From assembly GCA_902777275.1 (NCBI GenBank), contig CACYTI010000012.1, forward strand, positions 115,841-163,706: a DNA stretch of 47,866 nt. The letters are read 5' to 3'. The stretch is from an uncultured Ruminococcus sp. (GTDB lineage Bacteria; Bacillota; Clostridia; Oscillospirales; Acutalibacteraceae). The position numbers and the translations under genes were made by a program. Shown here piece by piece: positions 25,572 to 34,043 of this stretch; position 1 is the first letter of the stretch; each line of letters starts with the position of its first letter. The notes under the pieces are model-generated. The model did not search any database. It was not told the DNA's origin and was given only the letters and a program-made list of their open reading frames with translations.

Positions 25572-25613
25572 CCCCTTTCTTCCGCATATAATGAGCGATG
25601 AAAGGGGTTTTTT
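25572..25613 (+). terminator. Terminator hairpin overlapping the next gene's ribosome site
   Basis: CCCCTTTC (25572-25579) pairs with GAAAGGGG (25600-25607) and six T follow. The 3' arm also supplies AAAGGGG in front of the ATG at 25616, and the loop contains CATATAAT (25585-25592), which could be a -10 box of a new promoter. Confidence 0.65.
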
Positions 25614-25615
25614 AT

Positions 25616-26038
25616 ATGATCAACAGCTTTGAAAACCGGGTTTCGGGCGCGTCGCCCTTTAAGCCCGAATTTGAGCAGTACATCGGCAGCCACCCGGGAC
25701 GCGGCTCGCTCAAGATCCAGGTGAGCGCTGCAAATCGCAGCTTTCCTGTCCAAAACGTCTTTGTTGATGTTGCGGTTATGAGCGACGGAACGCGCTACAG
25801 CCTGTATCACGACGTCACCGACGAGTCGGGCATTGTCAATGAGATCGTGCTTCCCGCCTGCAGCGCAGCCGACAACAACAGCCCCGAAACAGCGGGAAAG
25901 GACGATACTGTTTATCTGATTTCGGTCTTTCATCCCGCGTTTCGCGAGGTGGTGGATTTTCCGGTGACGGTTCAGGACAGGATAGAAACGATTCTGCCCG
26001 TTGCGCTTGAACCGCTCAGCGGCGACAGGGAGGGATAA
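25616..26038 (+). CDS. Uncharacterised protein upstream of the SpoIID-like gene
   Basis: The product has 140 residues from the ATG at 25616 (MINSFENRVSGASPF). A middle part (GSLKIQVSAANRSFPVQNVF, then YHDVTDESGIVNEIVLP) resembles the beta-sandwich of carboxypeptidase-regulatory-like or Cna-B-type domains, which often serve as stalks or baseplates. No signal peptide is visible. The start at 25598 is rejected because it lies inside the terminator stem. It is followed after 2 nt by the peptidoglycan-binding gene, so the two products probably act together; homologous pairs occur in Clostridia but have no assigned role that I know. Confidence 0.7.
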   Translation: MINSFENRVSGASPFKPEFEQYIGSHPGRGSLKIQVSAANRSFPVQNVFVDVAVMSDGTRYSLYHDVTDESGIVNEIVLPACSAADNNSPETAGKDDTVYLISVFHPAFREVVDFPVTVQDRIETILPVALEPLSGDREG

Positions 26039-26040
26039 AC

Positions 26041-27384
26041 GTGGCAGCAACTCCCGTTATACCCGAAACGATCACTGTTCATTTAGGACGGCCGAACACG
26101 CCCGCGCCGAACGTCACGGTGCCTTTCACTGAGTATATCAAAAGTGTCGCCTCAAATGAAATATATCCTACTTGGCCCGAAAACGCGATTCGCGCGAATA
26201 TGCTTGCCCAGATAACCTTCGCGCTCAACCGCGTTTACACCGAATATTACCGCAGCAGGGGCTATGATTTCGACATTACCGACAACACCTCTATCGACCA
26301 GAAATTTGTGTACGGCGGCGAGATCTACGACAATATCAGCCGTATTGCCGATGAGACATTTAACAACTACATCGTGCGCACCGGCAGCATCGCGCCGCTT
26401 TACGCGCAGTTCTGCGACGGCTATATGACCTACTGCAACGGGCTTTCCCAGTGGGGAACCGTGACGCTTGCGAATCAGGGCATGACTCCGCTTCAGATCC
26501 TCAGATACTATTACGGCGACGATATCAGCATTGTATACAACGCCGACGTCGGCGGCAACACCGAATCTTATCCCGGCGTCGCGCTGCGGCGCGGCTCATT
26601 CGGCGACGATGTGCTTACAATAAAGCGCGAGCTTAACCGCATAGCAAAAAACTATCCCGCCATTCCGGCAGTGAACGGAAATACCGGCGTTTATGATTTG
26701 GAAACGGAAGAAGCCGTAAAGATCTTTCAGGAGATTTTTAACCTTGAGCCCGACGGCGTGGTCGGCAAGGCTACTTGGTATAAAATCAAGCAGATTTTTG
26801 CTGGTGTAAAACGTCTCTCGGAAATCACGGGCGAGGGTCTGACCTTGTCCGAGATCGAAAAGCGATATACGCGGGAAATGAGCATAGGAATGCGCGGAGT
26901 TGATGTGGAGGCGCTTCAATACTATCTTGCGTTTTTAGGCTATTTCTATCCCGAGCTTCCTCCGATCCCCATTACGGGATATTTCGGAGAATTGACGCGC
27001 GACGCCGTTTTCACCTTTCAGAACAACTACGGCTTGCCCGTGACGGGTGTTGTGGACGCGAATGTATTCCATGAGATCGAGCGGGCATATCAGGCGGCGG
27101 TAAGGGATTTGCCGCCGAGCTACCGCAGCGCTATCGGAGAACCGTACCCCGGCAGATTTATCGTAGAGGGCGACAGGGGAGAGAGCGTGAGGATAATTCA
27201 AAGATATCTCAACGTTGTATCGCAGTCGAACCCCGCGATACCGGTGATCGCCGTTGACGGAATATTCGGACCGCGCACCAAAGCGGCTGTAACGGCGTTT
27301 CAGCGTTCGCTCGGAATTGAGCAAAACGGAGCGGTCGGTCCCGTCGAGTGGGCGGAGCTTGTGATCAGGGGCAATCAGCTATAG
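26041..27384 (+). CDS. SpoIID-like domain protein with three peptidoglycan-binding repeats
   Basis: The protein has 447 residues. Residues about 10-170 match the SpoIID/LytB amidase-enhancer type domain (FTEYIKSVASNEIYPTWPEN, ALNRVYTEYYRSRGYDFDIT, GLSQWGTVTLANQGMTPLQI, LRYYYGDDI). Three PG_binding_1 modules follow at about 180-250, 280-350 and 375-445 (each with a GxxGxxV...LQxxL and ...FQ...G pattern). It should bind or remodel cell wall; SpoIID itself cuts glycan strands during engulfment. No signal peptide is evident at the GTG start (AGGGAGGG upstream). It lies convergent to the spoIIA operon, which fits a sporulation or germination role. Confidence 0.85.
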   Translation: MAATPVIPETITVHLGRPNTPAPNVTVPFTEYIKSVASNEIYPTWPENAIRANMLAQITFALNRVYTEYYRSRGYDFDITDNTSIDQKFVYGGEIYDNISRIADETFNNYIVRTGSIAPLYAQFCDGYMTYCNGLSQWGTVTLANQGMTPLQILRYYYGDDISIVYNADVGGNTESYPGVALRRGSFGDDVLTIKRELNRIAKNYPAIPAVNGNTGVYDLETEEAVKIFQEIFNLEPDGVVGKATWYKIKQIFAGVKRLSEITGEGLTLSEIEKRYTREMSIGMRGVDVEALQYYLAFLGYFYPELPPIPITGYFGELTRDAVFTFQNNYGLPVTGVVDANVFHEIERAYQAAVRDLPPSYRSAIGEPYPGRFIVEGDRGESVRIIQRYLNVVSQSNPAIPVIAVDGIFGPRTKAAVTAFQRSLGIEQNGAVGPVEWAELVIRGNQL

Positions 27385-27407
27385 TATAATTCTATAACAG
27401 AAATATA

Positions 27408-28064
27408 TCAGCAGCACATCTGTGCCCGCAGGCGGGCGAGGATCTTCTTTTCAAGTCGGCTGACCTGAACCTGAGAGATGTTTAAAATTCCCGCTGTTTC
27501 GGTTTGAGTTTTGTTTTGATAATATCTCAAAATTATCAACCGTCTGTCCCTGCCGTCAAGCTCATTGACAGCTTGGCGCAGGCTCAGGCGTTCGGTGATT
27601 TCATCCTGAATGTCGGGAGCCGGAGTAAGGGAAAGCGTGCTGTTGCCGTTGTCCTCGGCGTTGATCGACAAAGGCGCGAGGCTGCTTCCGACGGCTTCGG
27701 CTATTTTTTCGACGCTTACGCCGAGTATTTCGGCAAGCTGCGACACGCTCGGCTCTGTTCCGTTCTTTTCGGTGAGCTCACTGCCGAGCTTCGCTATTTT
27801 CAGCGACAGCTCTCTGACAGAGCGGCTGACCTTGACAGCGCCGCCGTCGCGGAACAGCCTTTTTATCTCCCCTGCTATAACGGGAAAAGCGTAGGTCGAA
27901 AATTTCAGTCCGCGCGTTTCGTCAAAGTTGTTCAATGCCTTTGTTAGCCCGAGGCAGCCCGCCGAGAAAAGCTCTTCGTATTCGATTCCCTTGCCCGAAA
28001 ATCGGCGGCAAATCGCGTGAACGAGTCCCATATGCTGCCCGGCGGGAATATCGTGTTCAGTCAT
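27408..28064 (-). CDS. sigF: RNA polymerase sporulation sigma factor SigF
   Basis: SigF drives the first forespore-specific gene set. The 218 residues include region 2 (YEELFSAGCLGLTKALNNFD, LKFSTYAFPVIAGEIKRLFR), a region 3 with SVSQLAEILGVSVEKIAEAV, and region 4 (TQTETAGILNISQVQVSRLE). The related SigG is excluded mainly by context: the start overlaps the end of spoIIAB by 8 nt. The length is somewhat shorter than B. subtilis SigF (255). The encoded protein would be held inactive by SpoIIAB until septation. Confidence 0.93.
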   Translation of the reverse strand: MTEHDIPAGQHMGLVHAICRRFSGKGIEYEELFSAGCLGLTKALNNFDETRGLKFSTYAFPVIAGEIKRLFRDGGAVKVSRSVRELSLKIAKLGSELTEKNGTEPSVSQLAEILGVSVEKIAEAVGSSLAPLSINAEDNGNSTLSLTPAPDIQDEITERLSLRQAVNELDGRDRRLIILRYYQNKTQTETAGILNISQVQVSRLEKKILARLRAQMCC

Positions 28065-28491
28065 CGGCGCCTATCTGCTTTTCAAGCGTGACGGTCGTGC
28101 CCTTGCCGGGGACGGATCTCACCTTTACTCTGTCGCAAAAGCTCTGCATGACAGCAAAGCCCAGCCCCGCGCGCTCCTCGTCGGCAGCGGTCGTGAACAG
28201 CGGCTTCATCGCCTGCTCTACATCGGCAATTCCGCAGCCTGAGTCGCGGACTTTGATTATGACCCTGTTGTCCTCCCTGATTGCGCCGCTTATGTAAATC
28301 GTGCCGTCCTGACGCCTGTAGCCGTGTACGATGCAGTTTGTTACCGCCTCGGAAACGGCGGTTTTTAAATCGCTCAGCTCGTTCACGGTGGGGTCAAGGT
28401 TCATTATAAACGCCGACACAGCGGTGCGCGCGAACGCTTCATTGCAGCTTTTTGACGGAAAGCTCAGCTTCATTTTATTTATGGTTTTCAT
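28057..28491 (-). CDS. spoIIAB: Anti-sigma F factor (serine kinase)
   Basis: SpoIIAB binds SigF and also phosphorylates SpoIIAA. The 144-residue protein has the GHKL ATPase motifs: the N box ELSDLKTAVSEAVTNCIVHG, the G1 box VRDSGCGIAD, and the G2 region EERAGLGFAVMQSFCDRVKV. The length matches the family. It overlaps both neighbours (4 nt with spoIIAA, 8 nt with sigF), so the three are made in a fixed ratio. Confidence 0.95.
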   Translation of the reverse strand: MKTINKMKLSFPSKSCNEAFARTAVSAFIMNLDPTVNELSDLKTAVSEAVTNCIVHGYRRQDGTIYISGAIREDNRVIIKVRDSGCGIADVEQAMKPLFTTAADEERAGLGFAVMQSFCDRVKVRSVPGKGTTVTLEKQIGADD

Positions 28492-28790
28492 CTCAGCACC
28501 CCCAGCGTTTCAAGTCCCGACATCGCGAAAATCTTGTAGATGACCTCGGAGTAGTTTATCACGCGGAGCGAACCGCCTAACAGCTTCATCTGACGGTACC
28601 TGCCCATAACAAGCCCCACGCCCGACGAATCCATAAAGCTGACTCCGCGGAAGTCAAGGCAGAGCAGGCGGGGCTTTACCTCCTGAGCCATGCCGTCCAC
28701 GGTCGAGCGTATCCGCGCCGCGCTGTCGTGGTCGATTTCGCCGGATATGTAGGCGGTGAGCACGTCGTTGCTATATTTTGTTTCAACCAT
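28488..28790 (-). CDS. spoIIAA: Anti-sigma F factor antagonist
   Basis: SpoIIAA frees SigF by displacing it from SpoIIAB when dephosphorylated by SpoIIE. The 100-residue STAS-domain protein has the phosphorylation site in FRGVSFMDSSGVGLVMGRY, with the serine pair after D as in B. subtilis. The ATG at 28790 is chosen because AAAGGGTG lies 8 nt upstream; an ORF start at 28808 would break that. It is the first gene of the spoIIA operon; I see no convincing SigH-type promoter but the region 28800-28860 is the place to look. Confidence 0.94.
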   Translation of the reverse strand: MVETKYSNDVLTAYISGEIDHDSAARIRSTVDGMAQEVKPRLLCLDFRGVSFMDSSGVGLVMGRYRQMKLLGGSLRVINYSEVIYKIFAMSGLETLGVLR

Positions 28791-28860
28791 TTTTTTACAC
28801 CCTTTCAACTTGGAGCGTTCATTTTTTTTAATTGTTTGTCAATGGCGGGAAGAAGTATAT

Positions 28861-28905
28861 AATAAAAAAATCACGCTGTACTAATCATAACTTAGTATAG
28901 CGTGA
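28861..28905 (-). terminator. Intrinsic terminator of the rsmI-folC transcript
   Basis: On the minus strand TCACGCTATACTA pairs with TAGTACAGCGTGA (one mismatch) and is followed by seven T. Confidence 0.88.
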
Positions 28906-28915
28906 AAAATTTGTT

Positions 28916-30214
28916 TTATTCTGTAGGCTGATTAAATTTTTCGATAATGTACGGGCGGATTTCCCCGGCTAAGTAAAGCGAGCCGCAGATTACAACAGCG
29001 CAGTTGTTATTTTTCGCGGCTTCAAAAGCCTTGTCAAACGCGGCTTGCGGAGAGGCGCCGGCTTCCGTTTCGGTCTGTGAAGCGCGGTATTTTTCGGCGA
29101 GTGCTTCGGCGTCAAGAGCGCGGGGATTGTTGATGGGAGCGGTGAAAACTTTTTTGAACATTCCTTTTAACAGCTCTACCGAGCGGTCAACATCCTTGTC
29201 GGCGAGCATTCCCGTAACGCCAAAAATGGGAACGTCGGGCAAAAATGTATTTATAGCTTCTTTCAACGAAGTTATTCCGTCGGGATTGTGCGCGCCGTCG
29301 AGCAGCACAACAGGCTCCTTATTAAGAAGCTCCAGACGGGCGGGGTTCTCAGCTGATTCCAAGCCATCCATAAACGCTTCATCGCTTATCGAAAGAATCT
29401 TCTTTTTTCTTAAATAGAATAATGCTGACAGAGCTGTGACCGCGTTTTCAATTTGGTGCCTGCCCGCAAGCTTAATAAAGCAAGAAATATTGTCCGCCGT
29501 AAAGCGGCTGCCCTCAAGCGTCATTTCCTCGATATTGACCTTGATATCGCTGCTCTTTATAAGCGGAACGTTCATTCGCTCGGCGGTTTCTTCAATCACT
29601 GCCATAGCTTCATCGCATTGGGCAGAGGTGAACACAGCCGAACCGTTTTTGATTATACCGCATTTTTGAGCGGCGATTTCCTCGATCGTTTCTCCGAGAA
29701 CGGCGGTGTGGTCAAGCCCTATCGAGGTTATGACCGCACCAAGAGGAGGATTAATGACGTTTGTGCAATCTAACAGACCGCCCATTCCCGTTTCGAGCAC
29801 TACGATGTCGCAGCCCGCCTGCGCGTGAATGTAAAACTGCAATGCGTTTACATATTCAAATTCGGTTATAATAATTCCTTCCTCACGCAACTCTTCAAGA
29901 ACGGGAAAGGTTTTCTCGACCGCGTCTGTGAGCGTTTCCTTTGAGATCATTTCGTTGTTGATTTGAATGCGCTCGCGGAAGTCGGTTATATACGGCGAGA
30001 TGAAAAGTCCGGTTTTGTAATCCGCCGCCGTCAGCACGGACGAGAGCACCGCGCAAACGGAGCCTTTGCCGTTTGTTCCCGCGACGTGTATATATCTCAG
30101 CTTGTCCTGCGGATTGTCAAGCCTGCGCATCAGCTCGCGCATACGGTCAAGCCCCGGGCGCGAGCCGAAGGTCAGAAGCGAATGGATTTTTTCAAGCGCG
30201 GTTTCGTATGTCAT
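28916..30214 (-). CDS. folC: Bifunctional folylpolyglutamate/dihydrofolate synthase
   Basis: FolC adds glutamate to folates (and in many bacteria to dihydropteroate) in the cytosol. The 432-residue protein has the P-loop VAGTNGKGSVCAVLSSVL near residue 45, YITDFRERIQINNEMIS, GMGGLLDCTNVI, ITSIGLDHTAVLGETIEEIA and the Mur-ligase C-terminal domain with DGAHNPDGITSLKEAI. Length is typical. Its ATG shares a base with the rsmI stop codon (TAATG), so they are translationally coupled. No other folate gene is adjacent. Confidence 0.95.
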   Translation of the reverse strand: MTYETALEKIHSLLTFGSRPGLDRMRELMRRLDNPQDKLRYIHVAGTNGKGSVCAVLSSVLTAADYKTGLFISPYITDFRERIQINNEMISKETLTDAVEKTFPVLEELREEGIIITEFEYVNALQFYIHAQAGCDIVVLETGMGGLLDCTNVINPPLGAVITSIGLDHTAVLGETIEEIAAQKCGIIKNGSAVFTSAQCDEAMAVIEETAERMNVPLIKSSDIKVNIEEMTLEGSRFTADNISCFIKLAGRHQIENAVTALSALFYLRKKKILSISDEAFMDGLESAENPARLELLNKEPVVLLDGAHNPDGITSLKEAINTFLPDVPIFGVTGMLADKDVDRSVELLKGMFKKVFTAPINNPRALDAEALAEKYRASQTETEAGASPQAAFDKAFEAAKNNNCAVVICGSLYLAGEIRPYIIEKFNQPTE

Positions 30215-31032
30215 TAGATCAGCTCCCTGTATATTTCATTTTTCTTAAAGCCTGTCGCGGAGGCGGCCTGCTTTGCGGCTTCGGTCGTCTTTTCGCCGTC
30301 CGCTATAAGCTCTTTTGCCAATGCCACGGCGTCTTGCAGAGTATATTTCTTTTCTTCCTCGCGCGCGCCCTCAAGCACAAGAACGATTTCGCCTTTTATG
30401 CTTCCGTCGGCAAGCTGCTCGGCGGCAGCGCGTGTGGTGGTGCGAATGACTTCCTCATGGATTTTGGTAAGCTCGCGCACAATGCTCAGTCTGCGGTCGC
30501 CGAATGCGTCGTAAAAATCGCGCAGGGTAGCGGGGAGCTTGTGCGGAGCTTCATAAAAAATCATGGTGCGCTTTTCATGGAGCAGGCTTTGCAAATGCTC
30601 GCTGCGGCTCTTTTTATTCACGCTGAGAAACCCTTCAAATGTGAATCGTCCCGTATCAAGTCCCGACACCGCAAGAGCCGAAACGACCGCGCTCGGCCCC
30701 GGAACAACAACGGTTTTGATCCCGCGCTCGGCGCAAAGCTTTATCAAATCCTCTCCCGGGTCTGAGATACACGGCATACCGGCGTCGGTGACAATGGCGC
30801 AGCTTTCACCCTGCTCTATTCGCTTGCAGATAATTTCTCCGCGTTCGCGCTTATTGTGCTCATAGTAGCTCACCATCGGCTTTTTTATCCCTAAATGATT
30901 CAGAAGCTTAAGCGTTACCCGGGTGTCCTCGGCGGCGATAAAATCGACCTCAGCCAGAGTTTGAGCGGCTCGCGGCGACAGATCCGACAAATTGCCTATC
31001 GGTGTTCCCATAACATATAAAATTCCCGACAT
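30214..31032 (-). CDS. rsmI: 16S rRNA (cytidine(1402)-2'-O)-methyltransferase
   Basis: RsmI methylates the ribose of C1402 in the decoding centre with S-adenosylmethionine. The 272-residue protein has GTPIGNLSDLSPRAAQTLAE at its N-terminus, FIAAEDTRVTLKLLNHLGI, AIVTDAGMPCISDPGEDLIK and VVPGPSAVVSALAVSGLDTG, all family signatures (tetrapyrrole methylase fold). Gene order holB-ricT-trmN6-rsmI matches the yaaT-yabB-yabC region of Bacillus, here with a ferredoxin gene inserted. Confidence 0.96.
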   Translation of the reverse strand: MSGILYVMGTPIGNLSDLSPRAAQTLAEVDFIAAEDTRVTLKLLNHLGIKKPMVSYYEHNKRERGEIICKRIEQGESCAIVTDAGMPCISDPGEDLIKLCAERGIKTVVVPGPSAVVSALAVSGLDTGRFTFEGFLSVNKKSRSEHLQSLLHEKRTMIFYEAPHKLPATLRDFYDAFGDRRLSIVRELTKIHEEVIRTTTRAAAEQLADGSIKGEIVLVLEGAREEEKKYTLQDAVALAKELIADGEKTTEAAKQAASATGFKKNEIYRELI

Positions 31033-31056
31033 ATCTTTATCCTTGTATTTGTTGTT

Positions 31057-31785
31057 CTATGATTTATAGTTTCCGTATATTTCAAGCATTTCCTTTGAAA
31101 ATCCGCCGCTGTCGTCCTCTATGAACAGCGTTGGCAGCACGTCAAGAAAGCCGCGCTTGCCGCCGCGCCTTCCTTCAAGCAAAAACAGCTTTGGCGCCTT
31201 GTCACGTCGCTGTTGAACGAACCGCAGGCGCTTAGGCTCGATCCCGAACTCGCGCATACTTTCTGTAGCGTCCGCTAAACGTTCGGGGCGCTGGCACAAA
31301 AACAGCTTTCCGCCGAATTGGAGCAGCTTTGATGCCGCCTGACAAACGTCTGACAGCGAGCACTCCGTTTCGTGGCGCGCGATCTGCTTTGCCTCGGCGG
31401 GATTTTGAAGCCCCGTGCCCGTCGGCTTGTAGGGCGGGTTGCAGGCGACCGCGTCAAACGCGCCGAACGGCAGCACGCCTTTCAGATCCTTTATATCGGC
31501 GTTATAAACCGTTAACCTGTCTTCGAGATGATTGTGCGCTATGCTGTCGCGCAGCAGGCGGCAGGCGTCCTTCTGTATTTCCACAGCGGCTATATTTAGT
31601 TTTGGATTGTGTTTGAGCCAGAGCAGCGGGATAGTGCCGCAGCCGGTTCCGAGATCGGCGCAGAGCTTCGCGCCCTGCTGCTTTGAAAAGTCTGCGAGCA
31701 AAATAGTATCGGTAGAAAAGTGATAGCTCCGCGAAACATAAATTTCAATTCCGCCGCCGAGTGGTTCAAGATGAATGTTTTCCAT
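31057..31785 (-). CDS. TrmN6/YabB-like tRNA1(Val) adenine-N6 methyltransferase
   Basis: The protein has 242 residues. The SAM-binding motif is CADLGTGCGTIPLLWL and the N6-adenine catalytic motif is VACNPPYKPTG. This combination and size match YfiC/TrmN6, which modifies A37 of tRNA1(Val) in E. coli; Bacillus YabB is the equivalent. The ATG at 31785 (MENIHLEPLGGG) has GGAGAG 4-9 nt upstream; the extra N-terminal 12 codons of the open frame lie over the promoter region. It is the first gene of a trmN6-rsmI-folC transcript. Confidence 0.9.
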   Translation of the reverse strand: MENIHLEPLGGGIEIYVSRSYHFSTDTILLADFSKQQGAKLCADLGTGCGTIPLLWLKHNPKLNIAAVEIQKDACRLLRDSIAHNHLEDRLTVYNADIKDLKGVLPFGAFDAVACNPPYKPTGTGLQNPAEAKQIARHETECSLSDVCQAASKLLQFGGKLFLCQRPERLADATESMREFGIEPKRLRFVQQRRDKAPKLFLLEGRRGGKRGFLDVLPTLFIEDDSGGFSKEMLEIYGNYKS

Positions 31786-31812
31786 ATTCTCTCCGTAAAT
31801 GGTGTTTGTTTT

Positions 31813-31841
31813 ATTATACAATAGGTGAGAGGATACCGCAA
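31813..31841 (-). promoter_or_regulatory. Promoter of the trmN6-rsmI-folC operon
   Basis: TTGCGG (31841-31836) and TATAAT (31818-31813) on the minus strand are 17 bp apart. Confidence 0.6.
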
Positions 31842-31908
31842 GAGGTATTTGCGATATGAGAGAGGAATTTAACTTTAAAAATTTAGGTTACCCTATGCTA
31901 ACTGAGCA

Positions 31909-31943
31909 GCAAAAAAGACGGCAAGGTCAAACCCTTGCCGCCT
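31909..31943 (-). terminator. Intrinsic terminator of the ferredoxin gene
   Basis: On the minus strand GGCGGCAAGGG pairs with the CCTTGCCGTC arm and is followed by TTTTTT. Confidence 0.85.
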
Positions 31944-31964
31944 GTTCGGTTAACCAGACCTGAA

Positions 31965-32135
31965 TCAGCCTTCGTTGGGAGCGCCTACGGGGCAAACATC
32001 GGCACAGGAGCCGCAGTCTACACAAGCGTCAGCGTCGATAACGTACTTGCCGTCGCCCTCGGAAATAGCTGAGCAAGGACATTCGTCTGCACAAGCACCG
32101 CACATGATGCATTCATCATTAATTACATATGCCAT
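31965..32135 (-). CDS. 2[4Fe-4S] ferredoxin (56 residues)
   Basis: A clostridial-type electron carrier. The 56-residue product has two cluster motifs, CIMCGACADECP and CVDCGSCADVCP, each CxxCxxCxxxC(P), separated by SAISEGDGKYVIDADA. The start MAYVINDECI is typical. GGAGG lies 10 nt before the ATG; promoter and terminator frame it as a single gene. It would serve low-potential redox enzymes such as pyruvate:ferredoxin oxidoreductase, which points to an anaerobic host. Confidence 0.97.
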   Translation of the reverse strand: MAYVINDECIMCGACADECPCSAISEGDGKYVIDADACVDCGSCADVCPVGAPNEG

Positions 32136-32166
32136 GGATTGAATACCTCCTTATTTGATTAATTAA

Positions 32167-32194
32167 AGTATAGCACAAATAAAAAATTTTTCAA
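32167..32194 (-). promoter_or_regulatory. Promoter of the ferredoxin gene
   Basis: TTGAAA (32194-32189) and TATACT (32172-32167) on the minus strand are 16 bp apart, with TGTGC directly before the -10 box, as in the proB promoter. Confidence 0.7.
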
Positions 32195-32321
32195 GTAATT
32201 TATTGATTTTTTGTGAATTAATATTATTATTTTTCGTAATTTGATACTTCTCTGTTAAGCCGTTGATGAGTGCTTGGAAAGATTGACGTTTCAAAAGGCA
32301 GTCGGGAGCGCCCACCGGCGC

Positions 32322-33188
32322 TTATTCCAAGCTACCCAACTGTTCGAGCTCCTTTTTGTTTACCCTGATATATCCGTCCTTAACCAGCTTGCACTGGCGC
32401 ACGGTGTAGGTTTTTGGCGCTACGTCGGCGGGCGCGTTGTCGAGCTTTACCTTTAGCGTGCGGGCAATGAGATTATTCTCCACAACGAGACCTCTTCCCT
32501 CGGGGGTGTTTACTATAGCTCCGACCTTCGGCGTATGCTTTAACAGGTCGGTGTATGCCTCCTGCTCGTATTTCAGGCAGCACATCAGTCTGCCGCAGGT
32601 TCCCGAGATTTTGACGGGGGAGAGGGACAATCCCTGCTCCTTAGCCATTTTGATTGAAACGGGCTGGAACTCGCCCATAAAGCGGTTGCAGCAGAAAGGT
32701 CTGCCGCAGATTCCCAAACCGCCGAGCATTTTTGCCTCGTCGCGGACGCCGATCTGTCTCAGCTCGATACGCGTGCGGAACACGGAAGCCAGATCTTTTA
32801 CGAGCGCACGGAAGTCTACCCTGCCGTCGGCTGTAAAATAAAATATTATCTTGCTGTTGTCAAAGGTGTATTCCACATTCACAAGCTTCATTTTCAGTCC
32901 GTGAGCGGCGATTTTCTGCTCGCAGATCTTGCGCGCCTGCTTTTCCTTTATGCGGTTTTCAGCCACGTGGTTCAGGTCTTTTTCGGTCGCTATGCGAATA
33001 AGCGGCTTCAAGGGATGATTCAGGCTTTCGTCGCTCATTTCCTTGTTAGCCATTGCCACCTCTCCGCATTCCAGACCGCGTGCGGTCTCGACTATCACCA
33101 TGTTGCCAACCTGCAGCTTATTTCCCAGCGGGTCAAAGTAATAAACCTTGCCTACATCTTTAAATCTTACGCCGATTATCTCTGCCAT
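32322..33188 (-). CDS. ricT: PSP1-domain protein RicT (YaaT)
   Basis: In Bacillus, RicT with RicA and RicF forms an iron-sulfur complex that assists RNase Y and affects sporulation. The 288-residue product shows the PSP1 domain and the cysteine-rich signature GLGICGRPFCCNRF and GTCGRLMCCLKYEQ. The ATG at 33188 has AGGAGGATAAC before it; upstream codons of the frame lie within holB. It overlaps the holB 3' end by 13 nt, the same gene order as in Bacillus. Confidence 0.95.
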   Translation of the reverse strand: MAEIIGVRFKDVGKVYYFDPLGNKLQVGNMVIVETARGLECGEVAMANKEMSDESLNHPLKPLIRIATEKDLNHVAENRIKEKQARKICEQKIAAHGLKMKLVNVEYTFDNSKIIFYFTADGRVDFRALVKDLASVFRTRIELRQIGVRDEAKMLGGLGICGRPFCCNRFMGEFQPVSIKMAKEQGLSLSPVKISGTCGRLMCCLKYEQEAYTDLLKHTPKVGAIVNTPEGRGLVVENNLIARTLKVKLDNAPADVAPKTYTVRQCKLVKDGYIRVNKKELEQLGSLE

Positions 33189-34039
33189 GTTATCCTCCTG
33201 AATTCTCCGCACATTCGTGTTGTGAGGAGATTGATATTTGCGTTTTGTTTTATATTTACGGAAGAGCTGTCGCACAGCTCGATCATTTCTATCAATTTGC
33301 TTTTTGTAAGCCTTCCGGCAAGCTTCAGGGCGGCTTCCTCATCGGTTCTTGCCTCTCCTCCCGAGAGAATCACAAGCGCATCGCGCAGAATAAGCTTGAC
33401 CGCCGATAATATATCGCACGCTTTTTCTTTGTCGGTTAAAGCGTTAAGCGCCTTTAAAAGCGGATATTCACGGTTTTCCGTTATTGAGCCCGCGATATCC
33501 CTTGCCGCCGTCAAAAGCTCTTTGTCAAGAGCTTTGTCGCCCTTAAGCCTTATCACCGTAAAGCGCGACAAAATCGTGTCGAGCAGACTTTGTGCGCTGC
33601 GGCACAACAGAATAAAGAACACGTTGGGCGGCGGTTCCTCCGAAAGCTTTAAAAATGTGTTCTGGGCCTGAACCGATAGCCGCTCGTCGCAGTTTTCAAA
33701 AATATACGCCTTAGCGTTTGCTTCATTCGGGAGAATATATGCGTCTTTGATTAAATCGCGCATTTGCTCCACGGTGTAAACGGTTTTTTTAGCTTGCAGC
33801 GTTAAATATGTCACGTCGGGATGAGCCCTGTTCTTTGCGTTCAGGCAGTTTTTGCACTCGCCGCAGGGCTTTTCATCTCTGTCGCACAGGGCGTACATCG
33901 AAAGAAACACAGCCGCCTGCATAGCTTTTTCCGAGTCGGGGCTTTCTATGATCACGGCGTGAGGGACGCGCGAGGCGCGGTCAAGCTCTTCAAGCAGGCT
34001 GCGCGTGCCGTCGTCAAATGAAAATCCGTTAAAATTCAC
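33176..34039 (-). CDS. holB: DNA polymerase III subunit delta'
   Basis: A clamp-loader subunit of the replisome. The 287-residue protein has the zinc module CDRDEKPCGECKNCLNAK, AAA+ family segments (AKAYIFENCDERLSVQAQNT, FLKLSEEPPPNVFFILLC, and the SRF arginine-finger region LLDTILSRF) and a helical C-terminus. As normal for delta' the P-loop is degenerate (ESPDSEKAMQA). GTG at 34039 is chosen since AAGGTGAGC precedes it and it avoids a long overlap with the phosphodiesterase gene. Confidence 0.93.
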   Translation of the reverse strand: MNFNGFSFDDGTRSLLEELDRASRVPHAVIIESPDSEKAMQAAVFLSMYALCDRDEKPCGECKNCLNAKNRAHPDVTYLTLQAKKTVYTVEQMRDLIKDAYILPNEANAKAYIFENCDERLSVQAQNTFLKLSEEPPPNVFFILLCRSAQSLLDTILSRFTVIRLKGDKALDKELLTAARDIAGSITENREYPLLKALNALTDKEKACDILSAVKLILRDALVILSGGEARTDEEAALKLAGRLTKSKLIEMIELCDSSSVNIKQNANINLLTTRMCGEFRRITWQR

Positions 34040-34043
34040 GCGC

